DNA from: Chiua virens
Lineage: Eukaryota > Basidiomycota > Agaricomycetes > Boletales > Boletaceae
Direction: 5' to 3'
Assembly (NCBI GenBank): GCA_019787685.1
Contig: JAHNUO010000008.1
Location: 744,001 to 808,000 of the forward strand
DNA: 64,000 bases
Under the pieces are notes generated by a model. That model was not told the origin of the DNA, ran no database searches, and was given only the letters and a program-made list of their open reading frames with translations. A program made the translations under genes and the position numbers. Positions within the stretch are counted from its first letter, which is position 1. Each line of letters begins with the position of its first letter. Shown here one piece after another: positions 45,838 through 57,626 of the stretch.

Positions 45838-48800
45838 TCAACGGACTTGCTGGGTAGTAGGGACACCCTTCGGGATAGGCGCGTGTGGAACAGGCGCGTG
45901 CGGTGTCTTGACTTTGATACCTGTTTTTGGAGGGTTGTTATTAGACTATGGTATGTTCCCCATGTTCGTGGGGACTCACCCAGTTCCTCGCAAATGAGAT
46001 CAGCCCCCTTCTCACCGACCAACAGGGCAGAGGAATAGGTGTTCGTGCCAAGGTTGTCCTAATACTCGTGGATAAGTATGGATTTTTCTTTGGAAAACGA
46101 GATGTATCGAACGTACAGGGCAGATACTCAAGTCGATGCACTTCAGGTTCTGGGTGCCTGAAGTGCGATGAAACGATGATCAAATTTTGCGATGATGTAC
46201 CTCAAGGGCACAACTCACCGTAGACATTCAGGCGCGGGTCAACGACCCCACCTTCTTCACGAGGCTTCATTGCTGGGAAACGCATGAGTTTTATTGCAAG
46301 CTTTGAGGAAATAAACCATTACCGCAGGTGCCCAGACTGTGCCAGGTAGTCTCGACATGATCTAGTAGTATCCAACGCGTAAGTTGTACGTATGTTCAAG
46401 AAGATTGTCACAGATGGCCCCACCGGAGATCCAGTTATCGATAGCCTCGTCATCCTCCTTCGAATATTTGACATCGTCGTGAACTTTGGAAGGATCGTAT
46501 GGCTCGCCGGGTTTGTGCCATGTGCCCATGTGGATGCCGACAGTAAAGCCGTTGGGCATCAATTGCTTAGCGGTCCCAATGTCAATGTCTTTTGCCGCCG
46601 CGGAAGAAGCGGGGTGGAAGTGAGGATGGTGCGACGTAAGCTCGCCGCGGAAGGCTGCATGTCTTGTGTCAAAGAACGCGCTGAAAATGTAATCTAGTGT
46701 TCCTACCGTCCATGCGACGAGCAACTTCGCGAGTCTTCTTGTAGCTCCAGCGGATAGGAGCAAAATCTGCCTTGTTGTTCATGAAACCGCTGTCGAAGTA
46801 AGGCGCGACGTATGGGTTGGGAGACGAGATGTGGATCTGTCGGATTATTGTTGAAAATCCACAATCGCGAGTAAATGGGTGTACTTGCCTTTCCCCGACT
46901 GGCTGGATATTCCTTGAGGCAACTAGATGAGTGATCAAGAGGTATTCAAATGCGTAGCTCATACCAGGTATTGGAACCTGCGAGCAATAGTCAAACGTCG
47001 AGTTCTCGGAAAGTCGTCTATACACACTGGCACTTACATGGTCATGTACTTCCCAGGAGGAAGCAACGAGTGATCAGCATAGGCTGTTGTAGTACAATGG
47101 AATGAGGTGATTTAAAGTTGGGAGGAAAGCAAACGAACCTCCAGAGACAATTGATCCGAACCTATGCTCTGAAGGTTGAGACAACGGATCATCTAAGAAG
47201 TTTTTAACTCACATGACAGGCTTGTCAGGCTTGTCCTTGAAGTATCTATCCCATAGAGCATTGAACTCGGGGCCCATCTCTTTGAGTTCTTCCTCAGTGG
47301 GGCGAATCTAGGTCCCAAAGTTGATCGGGTGCTCAAACAGGATATAGTCAATAACCAACCTTGAACCCGGCGTCGATGGCATTGGAGGACAAGCGTGCCT
47401 TCTCAGGACTAACCTCCCATTCGGCGAAGAGCTAGACGACAAGTTGGTCTGCATAGCGTAGCTAAAACAGATGTTTACATTACCTCCTTCTGTGTCTTCT
47501 CCTCACCGCGTAAGAAGTCGTCGAGGGTAGTACTCTCATTGGAAACACGGTAAACTATTGGGATCATCAGTATGGACGACAGCTCCACCAGGGAAGCCAG
47601 TCCTCACTCGATAATGTCGTGTAGTGGTCCTGGTATTCCTCTCTGTTCATTACAGATGATCTCAGAATCGAAATTCGCGCGTTTTCTTGCAAATTCGCTT
47701 ACCCAACCCCAGGAAGGTCGCTCACCACATTGATGTTGAGTTGCTTCAGCAGGTTTGCTGAACCAACGCCAGAACGCTCGAGAATCTAGAAACACGATCT
47801 CATGAGACGCATGCATCTGCTTCTATTAGTTAGAACATGCCTGAGGTGTTCCGAGAGTACCAGCACTCAGAACGACACACTTGCGAGCTCGGACCTATCA
47901 ACGAATTCAGAAAACCTAGTTACGTGGGGTCTAAGGGAAATTCTCACAATCGTCTCTTGGACCTCAGCATTGTTGGCACGGTTCCTTGAGGGCACGTAGG
48001 CGACTCCGACAGCCTTGGTACCTTCGAAAATAACACGCGAGACCCGAGCATTGGTTCGCAGATAAAGGGTAGACTGGACGTCCATAACGCTGTGTACGTA
48101 GGCTGCCATCGCAAAATTCTAGCATAAATTATCATCCTAGAGAGAATGAGGTAGCCTCACCTGTGGCCGCATCACTGCGACGACCGGTGTGGCGGTTGAT
48201 GTACTTGGCCCAGATCTCAGCACCATGACCAGTATCGAGGTCTGTTAATGTCAACGCCTGACCATGATCGTTCGAGGAAACGTTCGTCACCTTGAAGATC
48301 ATCTGCCAACGGATGGTAAGGCAGAGAACATGATTGGTTGATAAGTCGCTACTTACCACTGAAGGGAACGCCAATAGTGTGGGCAGCCCGTAGGAAATCT
48401 TGGGCAAGTGGAGTAACTTGACCACCATTGCTAATAGCAATCGGACCATTGTATCCGTGTGTATCATTGTTTACGGGCTTCTGATAGTTCTCGAGCTAAG
48501 TATGCGTCAGCAGAGATCCTCGTATATCCTTAATCAAGTAAGCATACCCGCTTCATGAGTGGGAGTAAATCTAGGTGACTAGTCAATTGTTACCCAGAAT
48601 GTGGCACAATGGACTCACCTTTGGCCGTCCAACCAGGAGCCTTGAAGTCATCTGCAAGTGGATGGTTATAGAAGCTAAGGCAATCATACGGTATTCGTGG
48701 AGACCAACCCCAATCAGAAGCAGAAGCCTGCAAATAGTGTTAGCACCTCAATATAACATCGCCAGTCCCCGAACCTAATCCGGAGAGACAACTTACCCTT

Positions 48801-49512
48801 GTATACATCTCGGGAGAGTAAATCATTTATATTTATAGTGAAAAAAAAACATGAAATTTCAACCGTACCTGGAAGTTGATGCTAAAAAGAATCATTCGAT
48901 AAAGATGACCATGAATGGAAGTTGTATACTGACCTACTGCCGCCACCTTTGAGGGAATGTACAAATTGCATGAGTCCGAGTCGCACACGTGACTCACATC
49001 AAACCAGCAGATATCTTACCCAGAATGTTAGCACATCTATGTAAGATGTCAATCTCACGGCTCGATTCGGACAGACAAAGATGGAACATACGGGACGATG
49101 CTCTGCCTCCCCCTTAAGTGGGGAGAAGGCTGAGAGTCGACGTAGAAAGTAGCCTTGTCGTTTCTAAGGTAGCTGTTCAGGTTTGATTAGCACTGAGAGC
49201 CACGGTGCCTACTTACACGCCATCTCGTTGCATATTCTTGACGTAGATACCGGGTCTGTAGACCCAAGGATCATCGCGATTGTTGGCTCCTCCTATCGAG
49301 CAAGAAATAAGGACGGGGGTTAGGCCCAAGCACGTGATCTGACCTTCGATGAGCATGACCTTCAGGTTGGGGTCAGGCATACGCGAGCCGTCCAGCGACC
49401 ACGCTGCCCGCGGGACCACCACTACAACCGTGCATTAGAAAGACGACGCACGAGACATTACATGGCGTTCTCACCCGCAAACGATAACATCGACTTCTTG
49501 TGGATGAACCAT
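45838..49512 (-). CDS. Alcohol (methanol) oxidase, GMC flavoprotein, with a frame break near the N-terminus
   Basis: An FAD enzyme that oxidises short alcohols to aldehydes with release of H2O2; in basidiomycetes it can use methanol from lignin demethylation. It starts MVHPQEVDVIVCG, the Rossmann turn GGGPAGSVVAGRLAYA follows, then PNLKVMLIEG, DDPWVYRPGIYVKNMQRDG, NDKATFYVDSQPSPHLRGRQ, LDTGHGAEIWAKYINRHTGR, GELTSHHPHFHPASSAAAKD, the catalytic-His block HVETTWHSLGTCAMKPREEG and DNLGTNTYSSALLVGEKGAD. The C-terminus TQQVR carries no PTS1 signal. About 20 introns. One extra base makes AYA-TGA-PNL (TGA at plus 49373-49375), which no simple splice choice repairs; the family GGGSSIN also reads GGGSIN. 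Either a sequence error or a young pseudogene. Confidence 0.85.
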
Positions 49513-49724
49513 GGTTATTCAAGAGGGACCCTACTGAGGATCAGTGGAGGTCCGGAGGGTTTATATACCCGTAGAACGACAAGCTGAAAGCGGGGTTTCA
49601 TCCAGAGGGTGTGGAGCATTTCAAGAAAGGGGTCAGATGATTTCAAGGCTGTTATTTTTCGAAGTAGTGTGAAGGACAAAACCCAGGGAAAGCCAAGTGA
49701 AACTGCGGACATTACAGATCAAAC

Positions 49725-49989
49725 ATATTCTCCCAGACTTAGTTCCGGGGGAGAAGACTATCCCACATGAAGAATTTGCTTCGATGAATTGACTAGTTTG
49801 TGGGTATTTTGCTTGCCAATTCTTGGACTCTAACTTTGTGATCGGACAAGTCCAACGAAGCCTAATGAAACAAGGTCATTGTTAGCTCGAAACAATTCTC
49901 CCTGACTTTGAAATCACGAGGTCCAAAAGTTGGGAGCTACCTTCACATGGAGGATAAGTTTTCAGAGGATTAAATAGCTTGTGGGTATT
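49725..49989. repeat. Diverged direct repeats upstream of alcohol oxidase
   Basis: Two stretches (about 49725-49808 and 49888-49989) share ATTCTCCC or AATTCTCCC at the start, CACATG in the middle, and a final TTGTGGGTATT, in the same order. Similarity is partial by eye. They sit 210-480 bases before the oxidase start codon on the minus strand. Confidence 0.45.
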
Positions 49990-50282
49990 AGTTGAGCAAG
50001 CGATCTCTGACTTCTTACCTAATATGGTCAACCTGCCCCCCTTTTCCGGCCTGAATCAAGGTCCCAGCTCACCAATTTCCGAAGGGTAGCGTCACATTAC
50101 CAGAATGAGGGCCCATCTGCCTGTCGACAAAGTCTCGGAAATTACACAGTCATCTCGGGGGTATTGTTTTCTGGCTGGCCCAGTTTCCGAGAAGTTGTCC
50201 GACTATTGAGTGTTGACCCTCGTCTCCAAACTCAGGGTTGAAGTGTGGTTGAGATCGGGTATGGTCGATGCAACACCTAGTA

Positions 50283-50303
50283 CTTCAAGCTTCAAGCTTC
50301 AAG
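50283..50303. repeat. CTTCAAG heptamer run 2
   Basis: Three perfect tandem copies of CTTCAAG in the gene-poor stretch upstream of alcohol oxidase. The same heptamer is tandemly repeated near 5.81 and 11.69 kb. Confidence 0.6.
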
Positions 50304-51703
50304 TCAGGGAAGACGCACAAGCGCCGAGGTGGATCATTACGGGCCGAGTCCGTTTCCTCCCGCCGGCGGAGTTTCGCTTCAGTGACTCCGAGAACCAGCC
50401 CTCCACGGTACGGTACTAGAGAAATCTCGACAATGAAATTGCGGACTCGTGATGGCTGAAACAGGGTATAATATGATGGCACAGACTCCTCCGAGTCCGA
50501 GTTCAAATATGGGTCTACCCGACGGTATCGCCATTGAAGGTCGGATAATCAGTTGTTCCAGACTAATAGTATCAATTTACACGGCCCTACGGGCAAACCT
50601 GGACCTCACCACTCATAAAAATTTAATAATAATATAAACCTCAAACATATCCGGCTCTAAGATATAAAATAAAATCCCGAACACCCCCACGACACACCAA
50701 AATCGCTCGTCGAACCCACCTCAACTTGTTGCTCGCATTGTGACCTCTTCGAAGTATGATTCAAGGCGAATGTATCAAACTACTACAGGAACAAACAACG
50801 ATTGCTTGTGACCATATAATACAGCGTCCTCGGTCACACGACAGACACGGAAGCTGACATACGAGCCACAAACCCGGTGTGGGATACCACGAATAGAGAG
50901 AGGTTAGCCATAAAATGTATGTTTCATCTCCGCCGAGGGTTGCCTTCCGTCGACCAATTCTTTAGCCGAAATTGCCCGGGTTGCTGAAAGGTTCCGATGC
51001 CATCCAGTTTGTTTCCCATCCTGAGCCTCTGTGCCAGCGGCCTTTGAGTATTTGGGGTGAAGAAGTCCATATATGACGCGCTGAACCCGCTGCGCATCGA
51101 TGTTTCTGACGGATTCCATGGTATTGCGGAGGTACGGGTTCTTCCTACAAATTGTGCGTTTGTCTTGCAAACACGAAATTAAAATTGTGGTGCTACTTTT
51201 ATGTTCGTATTATTGTGCAATGACTCAGGTCGCGTCTACTAAGTAACAAAGTAACAATCTTTACTTTTTAACTACCCATTCGTCATTCTCTCAAAAAAAG
51301 CATCCGAAGAGCGTCCACGAAAGAGAGAAAATTGTCGACACATAATGATGATGAAAACCACATTTGACTCGTTCTGAGTTCTCCTTCAAGTTGCTCTCCA
51401 CTTGTAGCATAGCGGACACTATACGAAGGCAATAAAATGAAACCTATGGTTTGGCAGCAAGATCCCGGCCGGCGAAGCTGACCCAAGCCGGTAGAAAAAT
51501 TACTAGTATTAGAGTGCAAGCTGGACTATGCCAACGATGCTATTCGTAGTACGGATGACAAAGGAAAAATCACAACAGATGTACGATCTAACTATACATT
51601 TACTGAGCCATGCCCATCCTCCCCAGTCCGGTGGGGAATGAGACTCAAGGTACAATACAATCAGTCACTCAAAGACGTCTCCTCGTGGATTACTCAGAAC
51701 GAA

Positions 51704-54700
51704 TTATCCGTTGTTGTCGGCAGTAAGCCGCAGCGTCAACACACGATCGTCGGACACCATCAAGATCTCATCCCGACCATCATGGGTGTATCTGGGTAAC
51801 TGACCATAACCGGACGCAGGCGGACCATATCCAGGCAACGACGGGCGTCCATACATAGAGGAGGGAGCTTGTTGATACGAATTAGGTTGGTATGGTTGCG
51901 TGGCATAATATGGGTTATGTTGTGGGTTCGCAGTTGACGTCCCCGATGGTGGAGTATCTGCGAACAGCAGGCGAAGGTTGTTTCCTTGGATGACTTGAGA
52001 TATGACACCCGTTTCGACATGCCGAATCTCCACGAACGTAGGCTCAAACGCCATGACATACGGATACCTCATCGCTGAGCGACGTCGGTTCAGAAGAATG
52101 AATGTTCCAAGTCTCTTGTACGCACCGAAACCTGTCGGCGATCCTTCCCAGTGAACCATGAAATTTGGCCGCGAGCGCCAACCATTTCTGTTGACATAAA
52201 ATGCAAATTCTTCGATAACCTGGAGTAAGTACTAGTGACTTCCCTAGCTCTTGTTCTCACCGTCATAACATAGTAAGAATTCGTTGTCAATCCGATAGAT
52301 GGCCATCGGACGCAAGTTTTCCCGTTTCCTGACGAAGTCAAGTGATGCGTCGGCCGGATCCAACAAGCTCTGGGTATCCAAACTCTCGAGATCGACGATC
52401 TCGAAGCCCTTGGAGCAGCCCACGCAGAGTCGCGTCTTCAGGAAATGTATCGAGCTTGATTCGACAGGGATGTAGAACTCCTAGGTTGCCTGTCAACCAG
52501 CAGACAAAGGACGACGCATTAAACCATACTCTGAAAAGCTTCAGGGTGTCATTCCCTCCTTGTAGAAGCTTCCGGAACGTCGGTTTGCTCCGCCCGCGTA
52601 TATTTTGATCAATGGGCTCCAGGGTCTTGATTGTGCTGGAAAGTGGACTTGACTTCACGACGCAGACAAGAGTTTTGCCGAGGCAAACACCAGCTTTGAA
52701 AAACGTTGTATGCGAAGATATACGTTTTGCACGCTTCAGGCCAGCCATCGGATCCATGGGATCAAGGGCTTCCAGAGGAAAAGTAATTACTTGTCGCTCT
52801 GTGATGCGAGTAGGAGCATGAGTTACAAATCAACGACGCGAGAGAAACATACCAGAAAGTACGATAAGGAGTTGGTATTCTTCCAGAACATCAACCTGCG
52901 AGACGTCCAGCAACGCCAAGACCTTGATAGGATCTCTGTTCGCCTCCCTCAGGTCCGATAGATAGACACCATCGTCCGTTCCAAAGGCTATCCACCTCCC
53001 ATTTGCTACGCAATCGTCAGCTTGTTCCCAACCGATCGGGAGCGGCTTACCATAGGGAGCAGCACAGTTCACCCGATTAGTACCCAAGAAGAAACCTTCA
53101 GAAATGGTTGTCGTATCAAAGGCCATACTCCGTTCCCTCAGTAAATCCTGTTGTTTTGTTATAGTCTCCACCCATTTCCGATGGCTTACGAAAGTGCTGG
53201 CCCATAGCGTTATTTGGTAAAACTTTCGCCCTAAGTGTACAAACGTGACAGAAAAGTCGCCTTTGCCGTCGACCTTGATCGGAATTTGAGGCGGATAAGG
53301 CGCGCCACGGCTCAATGCTTTCTTCGGAACCTCCTTGGTAGGGGCAGAAATGTAGAGTAGTTCCAATGGGATGGGCTATGCAGTCGAGGATTTATGAATT
53401 GTTAGAAGGGGGAAGAGAGAATCAAAGAGAGAATTTACACGGCGATAGACTTTGTACTGCTCATGCTTGGACTTCTGCTTGACCATTAGCAGCGCGTGAT
53501 CGAATAGATACACCAACAAGTCCCCGCTGTCTCCTTGAGAGCCCCCACGTTTATTCAATGCGCCTTTATAAACAAGCTGCCGAGAAGGGTCTTGCAGTTT
53601 CAGGTCCTAAACGTATGTAACCTTAGAATGTAATACGTGAAGAAGAAAAAGCAAAGTTAGATACGAACCACTTGTTCTCCAGGCCTATACACCAGCTGCT
53701 GGTCCAACTGCAGCAGATTGAACCGGTTTTCGGTCTTCCCGGTTTCTACATTCACCTTGGCGAGGAACTCCCTGATCATGCCGACAACTTGAGCGAGGGT
53801 TTGCTTATCGGGATTGTCTTCTGGCGTGTGCTTGTTGACAGCTTCCAGTAACAATGGGTATCGTGCAAGACGGGTTGTGGGCTTCGTGAGATAGCCATTC
53901 AGTTCGAGTTTGCGAGATTCAGGGAGTCGTTCCGTAGCCTGCAAGTAACGGGTCATGCATAACGTCATTTTATGGCTGGGCTATACGACGCACCTCAACA
54001 AATGTCGCGAATGACGGATTGGAGCTTTTTTCCTTTTCGAACTCGTATTTTCCGTACAGCTGATGAGCGCCATACGATACGAACGGAGCGAAATGAGGTA
54101 CTGCTTCTAGAAAAATATCATCTATTCGCTCAACAACGGCGTACGACTTTTGGCGTTTGTTGAGCGCATCGCGGATGCGGGTGTTGACTGCAATGATCTC
54201 CTGGATGTTCCAAAACACCTGTTGGATGAAATCCGTGCGGCGGTCGGCGGGGATAATGTCGCTGTCCTTGAGCTTATTCACCCAGACCTACAGGGGTGGT
54301 AATTGTGTGAATTAAAGAGACGGGAGGATTGAAGAATTGTGCATACATCGCGAAGATACTCCATGTCCCGCACGAAGTCGCGCTCCGTATAAATCACTTC
54401 ATTAATAGCCTCTTGCCGTTTTTTCTCCGTGTCTGATACACTATTTACCACCTCTTGGGGTACCGAATGTATCCAAAGGGTTCCAGGTTCCTTCAAGTTG
54501 GTTATGTCAGCAATATACAAGCATCCGCGGTTGCAGTACTTACCACGAGATCGCCTAAACTCTCTCGCGATATCTGTTTCTTGAGACCAGGTTGAGGTTT
54601 CATATTCAGCCTCGACTGCTGCTCTAACCGCCTCGGGCACGCAATGCTGTAACACAATTGGTCCCTTGTGCACGTAGGGGAATAGCAATCGGTCAAAAGA

Positions 54701-56382
54701 GTAAAAACACCTGTAGGCAGGGGAATTTCGTCCATAGACTCTGCGCCTTGCGAACCTCTCGGTTCAGGTACTCCTGTCACCGGCGACGAATCCTTCTCAT
54801 GGGAGTCACTTGAGCCGTGTCCCGTAGAGATCATTGATACCCCCCTAGAACCATCTGATTTCCCTTGCACAGGAGATTTACCCTCTGCGTCATCAATGTC
54901 AAGGTCCGCATCGGTCGTAACCAGTTCCCCGCTGACAAAGGGACTCAGCTTGGTCCTGAACTGATAGAGCTCTGCCGCACTGTCCCGCAGGCGATGATCA
55001 TAAGTGACATCATGAAAGAATTTTTGTGCGTCCAAAGCTCGCCCTAGCAACAGGGCCAGGTTTCGATCTGTTGTCTTAATGATGTATGTGATCTTGTCCA
55101 CTGCTTCTCGTCCGTCAAATGCATCTTTGTATGTAAGACCATCTTTGATACGGTCTGCAAGGGCGATGCGTTCTTTGAATGCCTCTGCCACCTTGGAGAG
55201 TAAGGCGGGGTATACGAAGGGTGAGCGAGGGCGCGTCGCGGGGGCTTTTGTCGAGGTCGTTGGGGAGTTTCGACCCCCTTGGAGAGGTTGCGGTATGGGA
55301 GGGCGTGGACGATTATCCAGTACGGTGCGCATGGAGTTAGAAGTAGAAGAGATGGATAGGGACCTATCCTGGGTGATGCGGTCGCGACGGAAATGGGGGC
55401 CGGGTACCGTTCGAGTCGAATCGGAGGAGCGCCGGGAGGTGGCTGCCAGGCCAATGGCATGTTCAGCCACGGTGATTGAAACAGGAGAAGAATTGGCGAG
55501 AGATGAACGTGAGCCAACCATGAGGGCGGTGTCGAGCTGGAGGTGATGATGGCGAGAAGACCCACTGTAGTCGGACCTGACGGAAAGCGGACTTGATTGG
55601 CGGTGGTGGGGCTGCTGTAGGTGGTGGGTTTGAGGAAATGGCGGAACGGCTGGATGAAAAAGAAAGGATCAGCGCATTCTGCAGGTCTCCAACCAGATAT
55701 AGAACAGAGACAACCCACGTGTGTGTTCTGAGGTGTGCGCCCATGGCAACTCGCTGGAACTTTCACTTGTGGACTGTTCATCTGCGCCAAAGTCGATGTT
55801 GAGACGGCCAATGTCAGGATCAATCAGGTCTAGGCGGGGCAGATGACCAGAGTGAGAGGAATGGGATGGGCTGCCGTTTTGCGGAGGGTTGGAGCGGTAT
55901 ACCTGAGCCTGATAAGCCTGGGCAGGGGTGAGACCGGAAGTGGTGAGGGCGTCGAGAGAAGCATCCGGAGGATCTTCCGGTTGTGGGGGTATGATGGCGG
56001 AGGTGATGGGTGCACTAACGACGGAGGGTGCGCGGCCGTGAAGGGTGGGTGGAGCAAGAGTGTGTGGACGATGTAGGAGGTGGTGGGGTTGGTGGTAGGG
56101 AGAAGAGACGAGGTGGTGGGGCTGTGATGCGGGGGACTGGGAGTAGGTCGGATGGTAGTAAGACTGGGGGTTGTGCGACGTGCGTCTGTCGATGGCCTGG
56201 GGATAATAGTTGTACTGCGACGAATACTGGTTCACTGGCTGGTGATATGCCCCTCCCTGGGCGGGTTGTCCAAAGTATGGATTTGCCGCCGCCTGGTGGT
56301 GTGTCGTCGAGGGACGACCAAAGATGGACTCGTACGCCTCGTTGCGCTTGTCTGGTTGGCGTGGCCCAGCTGGCCGCTCCAT
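51704..56382 (-). CDS. Rho1 guanine-nucleotide exchange factor, Rom2-like (DEP-DH-PH-CNH)
   Basis: Activates Rho1 in cell-wall integrity and polar growth. The N-terminal third is low-complexity, rich in Pro, His, Gln, Tyr and Ser (NQYSSQYNYYPQAIDRRTSH). A DEP-type domain follows (LLSKVAEAFKERIALADRIK, YKDAFDGREAVDKITYIIKT). The DH domain has RQEAINEVIYTERDFVRDME, FATFVEATERLPESRKLELN and GYLTKPTTRLARYPLLLEAV. A PH domain comes next (RQLVYKGALNKRGG, LLVYLFDHALLMVKQKSKHE). The C-terminal CNH domain (IAFGTDDGVYLSDL, VVKSSPLSSTIKTLEPIDQN, PMAIYRIDNEFLLCYDEFAF) ends with ILMVSDDRVLTLRLTADNNG. ATG 56382 (MERPAGPRQPDKRNEAYESI) is chosen as start; the upstream in-frame sequence looks like leader. About 13 introns. 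The domain order is that of Rom2. Confidence 0.92.
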
Positions 56383-56674
56383 CGTGACTGGCAGTGGGAT
56401 GGACTGCTCAGCGTCGTTGTCGTCGTTGTCGTTGAGCGGATCGAGCTCGCAGAGATCGAGGGCTCTGGCGTGACTGGCGTCGATCCGCAAGCGATGTTGC
56501 GTTCGCTCGCTCGGAAAACGCGCGACATTATACACTGCCCACATTTGGAACCCATACACGCTTTCCCAGCGCCATCATCGATGGCGACGACAGCGACCAA
56601 GTGAGCTCCCTCTATGCATTACCAGTGCGTATCTATCCCAACATGTACTATATGCTATCGCGACACCGCCCAAC

Positions 56675-57537
56675 TCACCTCCGTCTCCACGCACGCTCAC
56701 TCAGCTCTTCCCAGATCTCACCTGTGCCAACAACGACCCGTTCCTTGACGCTCTGCACGCTGTCTAACGCAGGTCGAACGTCGAGTGCGAAGACGGGCTC
56801 CCCATCTGGTGTGGGTGGCGCCGAGTAGTAGTCGATCACGTACCGTACTTCCACCCCTGTCCGTGATCTCCGAACTATCCAGTCGTGACGGTCAAAGGGA
56901 GGCTCGGCGCTGTAGCCCGCATCAAGTCGTGCAGACACACCTTGCAACAGAGACACACCTGAATCGTGAAGGCAATAGCCAACCTGCAAACATCCACAAT
57001 TGTGCCTTCGGGGACAACTCCCCGGGGCGCCCCTTAAATCTCGCGAGATGGGGCTCGTCGTCTCCCGGCCTGAAAGGGATACCGAATCAGCTGCATGCGA
57101 CCTAGAATCCAGAAAGATTTCCTACTGAGCGACGCGCTTTTCCCACTTGAGCACCTCACCCCAGGCACGCTCGTTCAAAAATTGTGGATCTCGACCATTG
57201 TCCCTACGTGCTCTACAGGCGTCTCCCATCCCTTTCTGACCAGTGCATTATAAAATTGTTGGGGAGACGGATACTCCCATGTCTCCGTGCTTCCCGTTTC
57301 AGCGGAGCGCGGTATTGAAGAGTGTGTGCGTTCCGTCGGGAGTTGGGCAGATTCGTCCAAGGGTGCCTGGGGGAGGGAGGGCATTTGATTGAGCGGGTTG
57401 AGTGGTGTCGACGAGTGGTCAATGGGACATCCACTGGGCCTTGACGACGGCGGGTGCTGGACCGGGCAGCCCGAGGTCGACTCTGACCCCGATGGCGCTG
57501 ACACCACCGAGGAGGAGGAGGACAGAGATTGACCCAT
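56675..57537 (-). CDS. Cytochrome c heme lyase (holocytochrome c synthase)
   Basis: Attaches heme covalently to apocytochrome c in the mitochondrial intermembrane space. The N-terminus MGQSLSSSSSVVSAPSGSES is followed by two heme-regulatory CP motifs (GCPVQH and GCPIDH). Conserved domain blocks are TWEYPSPQQFYNALVRKGWE, VEHVGTMVEIHNFLNERAWG, LARFKGRPGELSPKAQLWMF, PPFDRHDWIVRRSRTGVEVR with the catalytic His, YVIDYYSAPPTPDGEPVFAL and DVRPALDSVQSVKER. Splicing at the GTGTGT donor after LLPSRF gives SAEPPFDRHDW. It could in principle serve cytochrome c1; two CP motifs favour the cytochrome c enzyme. It is divergent from the WD40 gene, 89 bases between starts. Confidence 0.9.
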
Positions 57538-57626
57538 GGTGATGCTGGCACTAGGAAAAAAGTGGAGCACTGCCCCACGTGACTAAAAGTGTAGTTCCCA
57601 GCGCCCCTAATCAAGTTTCTTTCAAC

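Larger units (their letters stand above)
49513..51703. other. 2.2-kb gene-poor stretch upstream of alcohol oxidase
   Basis: No convincing gene. The part near the oxidase start (about 49725-49990) contains two diverged copies of a roughly 100-base segment, each ending in TTGTGGGTATT (49798 and 49979), which could be promoter repeats. A CTTCAAG triplet repeat lies at 50283-50303 and A/T-rich sequence near 50620-50670. One open frame on the minus strand (50904-51170, 88 codons, basic, with RNTMESVRNIDAQRVQRVIY) has no recognised family and no splice support, so it is left uncalled. Confidence 0.45.

Noticed and set aside
50904..51170. Minus-strand open frame of 88 codons
   Set aside because: No family recognised, no splice partners, and it lies in a gene-poor stretch; left in the intergenic note.
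55079..55546. Plus-strand open frame of 155 codons
   Set aside because: Antisense to the DEP region of the Rom2-like gene, whose protein families are clear on the minus strand.
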